Positions 1-6,462 of a stretch of 6,629 nt of DNA are shown here, one piece after another (the first letter of the stretch is position 1; the number at the start of each line of letters is the position of its first letter). Under the pieces are notes generated by a model. The model searched no databases. It was not told where the DNA came from and was given only the letters and a program-made list of their open reading frames with translations. A program made the translations under genes and the position numbers. Source of the stretch: Desulfobacteraceae bacterium (GTDB lineage: Bacteria; Desulfobacterota; Desulfobacteria; Desulfobacterales; BuS5); assembly GCA_030592105.1 (NCBI GenBank), contig JAUVKE010000146.1, forward strand, positions 1-6,629, read 5' to 3'.

Positions 1-764
1 AAAAAGCCTGTGCCATTGCAAGGGACCTGAATCGGAAGGTCCGGATGACCATCTAGCCTCATGGCCATCCGCTTAAATGCCTGGCCAGCCTTGGAACCCT
101 CAAGCATAACAAGGGGTTTACCCATATTTGACGAAACAATCACATGCTCATCAGATTCAACCAATCCCACCAAATCTATGGAGAGGACATCGGTCACATC
201 TTCGTGACTTAACATGTTACCACTTTTTACCATCTGGGGGTTGATTTTGTTTATAATAAGCTTGGGAGTAATGGAACGTGCATAAAGCAGACCTATTACT
301 CTATCGGCATCACGAACCGATGACACCTCAGGAGTACAGATTACCACTGCTTCATTAGCAGCTGCAACAGCATTTTCAAAGCCTTGCTCAATTCCTGCGG
401 GGCAATCCATAAGAACAATATCAAATTCTGTTTTTAAAATTTTTCCCAGCGTAACCATATCTTCAGGTTTTAATACACTCTTGTTATCACTTTGAGATGC
501 GGGTATAAGAAACAGATTATCAATCCTTCTATCTTTTATAGCAGCCTGGGAAAGCTTGCATTTATTCTTGACCACATCAACAATATTAAAGACAATACGA
601 TTTTCCAACCCCATGACCACGTCAAGATTTCTAAGGCCGATATCCATATCGACCACGGCCACCCGTTTTCCAGCCATGGCCATTGCTGCTCCGATTGAAG
701 AGGTTGCAGTGGTTTTTCCCACGCCGCCTTTCCCAGAAGTTATTACAAAAATTCTTCCTTCCAA
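1..764 (-). CDS. minD: MinD, septum-site-determining ATPase (3' end cut by window edge)
   Basis: MinD is the membrane-cycling ParA/MinD-type ATPase that recruits MinC to the membrane to block FtsZ rings away from midcell. My reading of the minus strand gives 254 uninterrupted codons to the window edge. The protein begins MEGRIFVITSGKGGVGKTT, with the deviant Walker A motif at residues 10-19 (signature Lys12, Lys17). The switch I region VVDMDIGLRNLD is at 37-48, and Walker B (DIVLMDCPAG, Asp120) is at 115-124. Usual length is about 265-270 residues, so only the last dozen or so are missing, including most of the C-terminal membrane-targeting helix; the visible end GTGFF fits its beginning. The start is TTG at 764-762: an in-frame TAA at 779-777 excludes anything further upstream, no ATG lies between, and an AAGAGG site sits 6 nt before it. 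It follows minC on the same strand. Identification is firm; the exact C-terminus is unseen. Confidence 0.96.
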   Translation of the reverse strand, partial: MEGRIFVITSGKGGVGKTTATSSIGAAMAMAGKRVAVVDMDIGLRNLDVVMGLENRIVFNIVDVVKNKCKLSQAAIKDRRIDNLFLIPASQSDNKSVLKPEDMVTLGKILKTEFDIVLMDCPAGIEQGFENAVAAANEAVVICTPEVSSVRDADRVIGLLYARSITPKLIINKINPQMVKSGNMLSHEDVTDVLSIDLVGLVESDEHVIVSSNMGKPLVMLEGSKAGQAFKRMAMRLDGHPDLPIQVPCNGTGF

Positions 765-770
765 AGTACA

Positions 771-778
771 CCTCTTTT
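771..778 (-). promoter_or_regulatory. Ribosome binding site deciding the minD TTG start
   Basis: The minus strand reads AAAAGAGG here, 6 nt before the TTG at 764-762. The in-frame stop at 779-777 overlaps the site, so translation of minD must begin downstream of it. The GTG at 771-769 is out of frame. TTG is therefore the only reasonable initiator, which may lower MinD synthesis somewhat relative to an ATG start. Confidence 0.75.
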
Positions 779-803
779 AAATTAATGTTTTATTTTTTCC
801 CCT

Positions 804-829
804 GCTGTTTTAAAGACTCATTTAAACAG
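804..829. repeat. Imperfect inverted repeat in the minC-minD gap
   Basis: CTGTTTTAAA (804-813) and TTTAAACAG (821-829) pair with one bulged base around a 7-nt spacer. The site is about 40 nt upstream of the minD start, within the presumed leader. No T-run follows on the minus strand, so it does not look like an intrinsic terminator. It could be an mRNA hairpin or a protein-binding palindrome, but it is AT-rich and could also be chance. Confidence 0.3.
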
Positions 830-841
830 TTAATGTAACAC

Positions 842-870
842 TCTATAACTTAAAATCACCTTGCAAACAA
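842..870 (-). promoter_or_regulatory. Candidate internal promoter for minD
   Basis: On the minus strand TTGTTT (870-865) is separated by exactly 17 bp from TATAGA (847-842), a partial match to the sigma70 -35 and -10 hexamers (about 3/6 and 4/6). It lies in the 133-bp gap after the minC stop and would give a minD leader of roughly 70 nt. The gap is long for a minCD pair, which makes a separate promoter plausible. In AT-rich DNA such a match is weak evidence. Confidence 0.25.
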
Positions 871-897
871 CAGCACATAGCATTCAGGTATAATAAT

Positions 898-1590
898 TTA
901 TCGTATCTCCGGCCATGGTAAGCGGCCAAATGGATTTGCCTTAAGATAATCATCCACCACCACAACACCATTTTCAACACGAGCTACCTCCGCACTTTCC
1001 CTTTTATACGTTCCCGAACCAGCTCCAACAAAGCTCCCTATCTGCACCAAAGAAGGGCAAAAATCGAGGGCAAGAATAATCGCATCTTCATTATCAGGCT
1101 GTCCGGCAAGAGCAGTTCCACTCAAACGACCCATTACCAGAATATCACCCCCGGCAATTATTTCCGCACCCGGATTTACATCCCCCATAATAATAAGATG
1201 CCTTTTGGTATTGACTTTTTGCCCCGACCTGACCCTCCCTGCAAGCATGAGTACATCACTGTTATAATGCTCCCAGGAACGTTTTATATCCCTTTGACGG
1301 ATCCTTTCCTTTGACGGAGAACGCTTGGGAAAAGAACCAGAAACATGCCCTACACTAAATGTATCTTTAAGATATTTTTCCATATTCTGGACAAGCTCTT
1401 CATGGGCGTCTTCATCCCCCGTATCAATAACAACTTTTGCATTAATGGTTAAATGGCCCAGCCGCTCAAAAATTTTCCCCACATTCTGCCTCAACAATTC
1501 AAAGGGCTGCAAAGGGTCAAGAGTTATAGTGAGACCATCGCCAACCCCTTTTAGCCTCACAGGCAACATTTCATTAGTTTTATATTTCAT
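898..1590 (-). CDS. minC: MinC, septum-site-determining FtsZ inhibitor
   Basis: MinC (230 aa here, close to the usual 220-240) is the FtsZ polymerisation inhibitor that MinD brings to the membrane. Residues about 5-85 are the N-terminal FtsZ-inhibiting domain. Residues about 86-107 are a charged linker rich in Arg, Lys and Ser. Residues about 108-215 form the C-terminal beta-helix used for dimerisation and MinD binding, with the diagnostic RSGQ at 121-124, GDVNPGAEIIAGGD at 136-149 and GRLSGTALAG at 154-163. A short tail ending GRLPWPEIR follows the beta-helix. The start is ATG 1590-1588, with no strong Shine-Dalgarno just ahead (the leader reads GGATTTTTAATAG). It is first in the minC-minD pair, behind a near-consensus promoter. 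MinD's stop-to-start distance of 133 bp is longer than usual for these genes. Identification is firm. Confidence 0.96.
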   Translation of the reverse strand: MKYKTNEMLPVRLKGVGDGLTITLDPLQPFELLRQNVGKIFERLGHLTINAKVVIDTGDEDAHEELVQNMEKYLKDTFSVGHVSGSFPKRSPSKERIRQRDIKRSWEHYNSDVLMLAGRVRSGQKVNTKRHLIIMGDVNPGAEIIAGGDILVMGRLSGTALAGQPDNEDAIILALDFCPSLVQIGSFVGAGSGTYKRESAEVARVENGVVVVDDYLKANPFGRLPWPEIR

Positions 1591-1649
1591 CTATTAAAAA
1601 TCCAAAAAGCTTTAATGTTCCATCAAGAATGAAATCTTCTCAAACTGCA

Positions 1650-1678
1650 ACTATATGAGAAAGAAATTTATGTGTCAA
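1650..1678 (-). promoter_or_regulatory. Near-consensus sigma70 promoter for minC
   Basis: On the minus strand TTGACA (1678-1673, 6/6) is followed after exactly 17 bp by TATAGT (1655-1650, 5/6). Transcription should start near 1643, giving a leader of about 50 nt before the minC ATG. It is the best promoter in the window. The T-rich stretch upstream of the -35 box could act as a modest UP element. It suggests constitutive, fairly strong transcription of minC and, by read-through, minD. Confidence 0.75.
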
Positions 1679-1720
1679 GGAAGAAAAATCAAATCCCCAG
1701 GCCGAAAAATATAGAAAATT

Positions 1721-1749
1721 TTTAACTGTTGAACCAACTTTTTTATAAG
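1721..1749 (+). promoter_or_regulatory. Weak candidate promoter for the histidine kinase gene
   Basis: TTTAAC (1721-1726), a 17-bp spacer and TATAAG (1744-1749) resemble sigma70 hexamers (3/6 and 5/6) and would leave a leader of about 155 nt. An alternative is TTGCAT (1757-1762) with TATAGC (1778-1783), but its 15-bp spacing is short. No strong plus-strand promoter is visible, so this is only the best of poor options. Confidence 0.2.
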
Positions 1750-1787
1750 TATTCAGTTGCATTTTTAGTTTCCCTGATATAGCGTTT

Positions 1788-1814
1788 ATTCAGGATGCTT
1801 TTTCAGCATTGAAT
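1788..1814. repeat. Hairpin-forming inverted repeat in the kinase leader
   Basis: ATTCAGGATGC (1788-1798) and GCATTGAAT (1806-1814) pair over 9 bp with a 2-nt GG bulge around a 7-nt T-rich loop. The left arm resembles the nearby ATTCAGTTGC at 1751-1760. There is no following T-run and no upstream plus-strand gene, so it is not a terminator. It could be an operator or an mRNA leader structure for the kinase gene; function unknown. Confidence 0.35.
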
Positions 1815-1912
1815 TTAAAATCTCCGAGTAAAAAAACTGCCTTGAAAAATTTAAAAAAAATTAAAAAATCCTCATAAAAACCGATAGTCAAAAAATAAAA
1901 AAAAGTTTGATT

Positions 1913-4450
1913 ATGAATAATCCAAAACAGAATCGCTATTTTTTTCACAATTTAATTAAAAACCTGTCAATAACCGAAAAAACAGTAATAATTACCCTGG
2001 CATTTATAATATTTTTGACTGTGGCAATGGTTGCAAACCTTTTCACAGTTGAAATAGTCACCACTGTCAGAGCTTATGTATCGGGGGAAGGTATCTATTC
2101 CAAAACCCAGAAGGATGCCATATATTCCCTTATTAAATATTCAAAGTCCCGGGATGAAACTGACTATAAACATTTTTTAAATTCAATGGAAATCCCCATG
2201 GCAGGACGGAGAGCCCGCATTGAACTCGAAAAATCGGTTCCCGACCTGCAACTTGCCCGCCAGGCTTTAATTGAACATGGATCTGATCCGGATGATATAA
2301 AAAATATAATCCGCTTATTTACCATGTTTCGCGCTATTGGTCCTGTCCACCGAACAATAACCGAATGGGAAATAGCTGACAACAATAATGTTGAATTAAT
2401 TAAATTAACCGAAAAATTACATGAAGTTATTTTAAATGGCGAAAATAACAGAAAACAGCAAGATGCCATTCTTGCTAAGATAGACCACGCAAACCAAAAT
2501 GTGGGTTCTGCAGTAAATGCTTTTTCAAATAACATAAATGATCTTGCACAGCTTGCACTAAATTTTTCCCATTGCTTTGTGATATTAATATTTATTATCT
2601 TCATAGGAACCGGCATCCCCATATTTATTTTAATTTCAAATGATACCAGAAAAAAAATATTATTACTCCACAACGGGGTCGAAAAAATTGCAAGGAGCAA
2701 TAGTGCCGATGGAATCGGAATAGATTCCACAGATGAATTGGGACGTCTTGCCAGATCTTTTGAAAAAATATCAACAAATTTTTTAGCCGCCAAATCCGAA
2801 TTACAGAAAAAAAATCTTGAACTTACAACAGCCCATGAAGATATTATAAAAAGCCGGGACAAAGCACTTGAAGGATCACGCTTAAAATCTGAATTTCTTT
2901 CCAATATGAGCCACGAAATCCGTACACCCATGAACGGAGTCCTTGGCATGACAAGCATCCTTTTAGCCACTGAATTGACAGATGAACAACTGGAGTTTGT
3001 AAAAATCATTCGCAATAGCGGGGACTCGTTAATAACAATTATCAATGATATTCTTGATTATTCTAAAATCGAAGCCGGAAAGCTCGATTTTGAAATTATC
3101 GATTTCAATTTAATAGTAACAATGGATGAAGTTACCGATCTTATGGCCATTAAGGCCAGTGAAAAGAGCCTCCAATATACCGCTGTGGTTTCAAAGGAAG
3201 TTCCTCCTTTTTTATGCGGCGATCCCGGTAGATTGCGTCAAATACTAATCAATATAGTGGGAAATGCCATAAAATTTACACAGGAGGGAGAGATTTCCGT
3301 ACGTACTTCCCTTGATCATGAAGAGACAACCCGTGCGGTTATACGCTTTAGTATTTCTGATACAGGAGTAGGTATTCCCAAGGATAAAATAGACCGATTA
3401 TTCAAATCTTTTTCCCAGGCGGATGGTTCAACGACCCGTAAATTTGGAGGAACAGGCCTGGGTCTGGCTATTTCAAAGCAGCTCGCAGAACAGATGGGGG
3501 GGAAGATCGGCGTAAAGAGTGAACAAGGAAAAGGCTCCGAGTTCTGGTTTACAGCAGTTTTTGAAAAACAACCTGAAAACAAGAATAAAGATTTCATTAT
3601 TCCCGGAGACACCAGAAAAACGCGGATTCTTATAGTGGATGATAACAGGATAAACAGGTATGTTTTAAAAGAACAATTAAAACTGTGGGGATACCAGTAT
3701 TCTGAGGCACAAGATAGCATCCAGGCGTTAGAAGAGCTTCACCTTGCCCTGACCCTCAAAAACCCATTTAAGATTGCAATTATTGACATGTATATGCCTG
3801 GGATGAATGGAGACATTTTAGGACAAAAAATAAAACAGAACCCAGGCCTTAAAAATACAAATCTCATTATGATGACATCAATGGGAAAAAGAGGGGATGT
3901 AAAACAACTGCAAAAAATAGGTTTTACAGCCTACCTGACCAAGCCGGTCAAGCAATGGCAGCTTTATGAGTGTCTCTCAAAGGTTGCCGGCATAAAAAAA
4001 GAAACAGCAGAAGAAAAACCCCCGGCACTTATCACACGCCACTCAATTTCAGATGATCAAAAACGAAAAATCCGTATACTGATAGCTGAAGACAACAGAA
4101 CAAATCAAATGGTTATATTAAAAATTCTTAACAAACTCGGATACAGTGCTGATGCTGTGGCAAATGGGAAGGAGGCTGTTGAGGCGCTGGAGATATTTCC
4201 TTACGCAGCTGTATTGATGGATTGCCAAATGCCAGAGTTGGACGGATATGATGCAACCAGAATAATCCGTAATCCTGAATCAGAAACACTCAATCACAAG
4301 GTGCCTGTTATTGCTCTAACAGCCAGCGCCATGCAGGGGGATCGGGAAAGGTGCATTAAAGCAGGCATGGATGATTACCTGAGCAAACCGATTGACACGC
4401 AAAAGCTTTATGAAATGCTTGAAAAATGGATATCATTTCAAATAAAGTAA
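1913..4450 (+). CDS. Membrane hybrid sensor histidine kinase with tandem receiver domains
   Basis: From ATG 1913 the protein has 845 residues. TM1 is at about 24-44, a mainly helical periplasmic region at 45-219, TM2 at 220-242, and a HAMP-like segment with DELGRLARSFEKI ending near 287. A coiled-coil linker leads to the DHp domain with H-box SHEIRTPMNG (phosphorylated His334). The ATPase domain has the N box around Asn451, DTGVGI from Asp483 and GGTGLGL at 512-518. Receiver 1 (about 570-690) has Asp576/577, phosphoacceptor Asp625, Thr655 and Lys677. Receiver 2 (about 719-842) has Glu726/Asp727, Asp770, Thr803 and Lys825. Both receivers look intact; no HPt follows, so phosphotransfer onward needs a separate protein. 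No response regulator adjoins it. A TTG at 1907 could add two residues, but neither start has a Shine-Dalgarno site; I prefer ATG. No terminator is visible after the stop. Signal unknown; family certain. Confidence 0.95.
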   Translation: MNNPKQNRYFFHNLIKNLSITEKTVIITLAFIIFLTVAMVANLFTVEIVTTVRAYVSGEGIYSKTQKDAIYSLIKYSKSRDETDYKHFLNSMEIPMAGRRARIELEKSVPDLQLARQALIEHGSDPDDIKNIIRLFTMFRAIGPVHRTITEWEIADNNNVELIKLTEKLHEVILNGENNRKQQDAILAKIDHANQNVGSAVNAFSNNINDLAQLALNFSHCFVILIFIIFIGTGIPIFILISNDTRKKILLLHNGVEKIARSNSADGIGIDSTDELGRLARSFEKISTNFLAAKSELQKKNLELTTAHEDIIKSRDKALEGSRLKSEFLSNMSHEIRTPMNGVLGMTSILLATELTDEQLEFVKIIRNSGDSLITIINDILDYSKIEAGKLDFEIIDFNLIVTMDEVTDLMAIKASEKSLQYTAVVSKEVPPFLCGDPGRLRQILINIVGNAIKFTQEGEISVRTSLDHEETTRAVIRFSISDTGVGIPKDKIDRLFKSFSQADGSTTRKFGGTGLGLAISKQLAEQMGGKIGVKSEQGKGSEFWFTAVFEKQPENKNKDFIIPGDTRKTRILIVDDNRINRYVLKEQLKLWGYQYSEAQDSIQALEELHLALTLKNPFKIAIIDMYMPGMNGDILGQKIKQNPGLKNTNLIMMTSMGKRGDVKQLQKIGFTAYLTKPVKQWQLYECLSKVAGIKKETAEEKPPALITRHSISDDQKRKIRILIAEDNRTNQMVILKILNKLGYSADAVANGKEAVEALEIFPYAAVLMDCQMPELDGYDATRIIRNPESETLNHKVPVIALTASAMQGDRERCIKAGMDDYLSKPIDTQKLYEMLEKWISFQIK

Positions 4451-4481
4451 TCTACCCATTTCATCCATGCTCAACTCTCCG

Positions 4482-6431
4482 CTATTTTTCCAGCTCCTTT
4501 AAATCTTTATAATTATCCAGCGATTCCGGGTTAATAAGCGCATCCCGGTTTTTAACATCTTCATTTTGAATAATCTTTTTTACAGCAATTTCAACTTTTT
4601 TCATGTTCAGGGTATATGGTATATCGGCAACTTTTATAATTTTTGCGGGGACATGTCTCGGAGAAGCATTTTCCCTTATCAGTAAATTGATCTTATCTTT
4701 TAGTTCTTCTGTTAGCCTTGACCCCTGAGCCATCTTCACAAACAGAATCACCCTGACATCATCTTTCCAGTCCTGACCTACAACAACGCTGTCTTCAACC
4801 TCTTTTAAACCATCCATGAGCCGATAAATATCTGCTGTCCCTATTCTAACACCTCCAGGATTCAATGTTGCATCAGAACGGCCGCAAAAAACAACCCCTC
4901 CATTTTTCGTAATTTTAATAAAATCCCCATGGCGCCAGACCCCTGGATAAACATCAAAATAAGCATTATGATATTTCTCGCCATCCTGGTCATCCCAAAA
5001 ATAGATCGGCATGGATGGAAAAGGAGACAAACAGACAAGTTCTCCTTCCTCATCAACAACAGGATTGCCCATGGCATCATAAGCTTTTACATCCATGCCG
5101 AGGCAGCAGCACTGAAGTTCACCTGAATATACCGGTCCCATGGGATTTCCCCCGGCAAAGCACCCGTTAAGATCCGTGCCCCCTGCAATTGAAGATAACT
5201 GAAGATCCTTTTTAATATTTTTATAAACATACTCAAAACATTCTTCTGACAATGGAGAACCTGTTGAAAGAAGCGTCCTTAAAGGTGCAAGGTCATATTT
5301 TTCAGACGGGATTAACCGGGCTGAGCTGATTGCAGAAATATACGCAGCGCTTGTTCCAAAAACAGTCATTCCCACATCCTGGGCAAATTCCCATAAAACA
5401 CCTTCATCCGGATAAAAGGGCTGACCATCATAAAGGATAACCGTTGCACCAACTGCAAGTGATGATACAAGCCAGTTCCACATCATCCATCCGCAGGTTG
5501 TAAAATAGAATATTCTATCTTTTCTCCCGAGATCAGCATGGAGTATCAATTCCTTTAAATGATTTATAAGAATTCCACCAGCACTTTGAACCATGCATTT
5601 CGGAAGCCCTGTGGTACCTGACGAATACATTATATATACAGGATGATCAAAAGAAAGCTGCTCAAAATCTAACACAGAGTCTTTATCGTTTGAAATAAAA
5701 TCACCATAGGAAATCCCATGGGGGATACCGCTTATATCCGGATTTTCCTCTGTATAGGGGACAACAATGACCCTTTCAATGGAATCAAGCCGCTGCAAAA
5801 CATCGGTTATACGCTTAAGTGAATCGACCTTCTTCCCCTTATAGGAATAACCATTTGCTGTAAAAAGGACTTTAGGCCTTATCTGGCCGAACCTGTCAAG
5901 AACCCCTTTTATTCCAAAATCAGGGGAACATGAAGACCATATGGCTCCAATACTTGTGGCGGCAAGCATGGCAAATATAGAATGGGGCATGTTCGGCATA
6001 AATCCTGCCACTCTGTCCCCCTTTTTAACCCCCATTTCCTTAAGGGATTTAGCAAGACGTGCCACTTCATCATATAACTGTGCATAGGTAATACTGATTT
6101 TATCCCTGGTCTCCCCTTTAAAAATGATTGCAATACGATCATCTCTATACCGAAGCAGGTTTTCCGCAAAATTCAATTTGGCCCCATCAAACCATTTAAC
6201 ATTCGGCATTTTAAGTTTATCCATCACATTGCCGTAAGGAACCGACGCGATAATCTCCGTAAAATCCCATATACTTGCCCAGAAATCAGAAATATTTTCC
6301 ACAGACCACCTGTGCAAGGAGGAATATTCAGAAAAATCCTTATTGTGCCTGGAATTAACAAATTGCATAAACCTGTACATATTGGTCTGTTTTTTTCGTT
6401 CATCCGATGGAGTCCAGAGTAATCTGCTCAT
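4482..6431 (-). CDS. aacS: Acetoacetate-CoA ligase (acetoacetyl-CoA synthetase)
   Basis: This 649-residue cytoplasmic enzyme belongs to the acyl-adenylate-forming family and should convert acetoacetate, ATP and CoA to acetoacetyl-CoA, AMP and PPi (EC 6.2.1.16). The length is typical of acetoacetyl-CoA synthetases. Residues about 38-95 match the acetyl-CoA-synthetase-type N-terminal region. The ATP-binding loop YSSGTTGLPK is at 269-278, the adenylate-contacting GGTDL at 417-421, and HGDF with conserved Asp503 at 501-504. The hinge GRSDATLNPGGVRIGT spans 517-532. The C-terminal catalytic lysine is in PYTLNMKKVE (Lys611), where acetyl-CoA synthetases have SGK. The blocks around TGSPLSEECFEYVY and GCFAGGNPMGPVYSGELQ favour acetoacetate over acetate or propionate. 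The ATG at 6431-6429 has a good ribosome site. It converges on the kinase gene and has no co-transcribed partner in view. Likely roles are ketone-body or polyhydroxybutyrate carbon use; substrate is inferred from family resemblance. Confidence 0.93.
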   Translation of the reverse strand: MSRLLWTPSDERKKQTNMYRFMQFVNSRHNKDFSEYSSLHRWSVENISDFWASIWDFTEIIASVPYGNVMDKLKMPNVKWFDGAKLNFAENLLRYRDDRIAIIFKGETRDKISITYAQLYDEVARLAKSLKEMGVKKGDRVAGFMPNMPHSIFAMLAATSIGAIWSSCSPDFGIKGVLDRFGQIRPKVLFTANGYSYKGKKVDSLKRITDVLQRLDSIERVIVVPYTEENPDISGIPHGISYGDFISNDKDSVLDFEQLSFDHPVYIMYSSGTTGLPKCMVQSAGGILINHLKELILHADLGRKDRIFYFTTCGWMMWNWLVSSLAVGATVILYDGQPFYPDEGVLWEFAQDVGMTVFGTSAAYISAISSARLIPSEKYDLAPLRTLLSTGSPLSEECFEYVYKNIKKDLQLSSIAGGTDLNGCFAGGNPMGPVYSGELQCCCLGMDVKAYDAMGNPVVDEEGELVCLSPFPSMPIYFWDDQDGEKYHNAYFDVYPGVWRHGDFIKITKNGGVVFCGRSDATLNPGGVRIGTADIYRLMDGLKEVEDSVVVGQDWKDDVRVILFVKMAQGSRLTEELKDKINLLIRENASPRHVPAKIIKVADIPYTLNMKKVEIAVKKIIQNEDVKNRDALINPESLDNYKDLKELEK

Positions 6432-6435
6432 AATG

Positions 6436-6443
6436 CTTCCTTT
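6436..6443 (-). promoter_or_regulatory. Ribosome binding site of the acetoacetate-CoA ligase gene
   Basis: The minus strand reads AAAGGAAG followed by CATT and then the ATG at 6431-6429, a good Shine-Dalgarno match at proper distance. It supports this start. Upstream, -10-like boxes (TAGTAT at 6457-6452, TATATT at 6454-6449) are present, but no convincing -35 box lies at the right spacing. Confidence 0.8.
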
Positions 6444-6462
6444 GACAAAATATACTATTACT

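Larger units (their letters stand above)
1591..1912. other. Divergent intergenic spacer, A-tract-rich on the kinase side
   Basis: This 322-bp spacer separates minC (leftward) from the kinase gene (rightward) and contains no credible gene. The minC-proximal part holds the strong minC promoter. The kinase-proximal part (about 1817-1904) contains eight runs of four to eight A residues; three have centres near 1847, 1856 and 1865, roughly one helical turn apart, while the others are not phased. The last 20 bases before the kinase start are nearly all A with no Shine-Dalgarno sequence. This could give DNA curvature or an unstructured leader, or may be simple base composition. Confidence 0.6.

Noticed and set aside
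492..780. Two short overlapping plus-strand frames over minD
   Set aside because: They are antisense to the Walker A and switch I coding sequence; the minus-strand MinD reading is unambiguous.
1325..1597. Plus-strand 90-codon frame over minC
   Set aside because: It is antisense to the conserved N-terminal half of MinC and has no recognisable features.
1728..1746. GTTG-AAC-CAAC followed by a T-run, resembling an intrinsic terminator
   Set aside because: The stem is only 4 bp with a 3-nt loop, and no plus-strand gene upstream needs a terminator.
2164..3045. Open frame of 293 codons on the minus strand inside the kinase gene
   Set aside because: It is wholly antisense to the membrane, HAMP and DHp coding region of a clear kinase, its protein shows no recognisable domain, and it has no ribosome site of its own.
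3316..3720. Minus-strand open frame of 134 codons within the kinase
   Set aside because: It mirrors the ATPase and receiver coding sequence and has no domain of its own; shadow of the real gene.
4420..4440. Bulged hairpin TGAAAAATG/CATTTCA near the kinase stop
   Set aside because: It lies within the coding sequence and has no T-run after it; not a terminator, and the 31-bp convergent gap contains none either.
5909..6169. Minus-strand 86-codon frame in another phase of the ligase gene
   Set aside because: It overlaps a conserved part of the ligase in the same direction, without a ribosome site or domain; out-of-frame shadow.
6442..6447. TTGACA on the plus strand as a -35 box
   Set aside because: No -10 box lies at 16-18 bp downstream and no plus-strand gene follows in the window.
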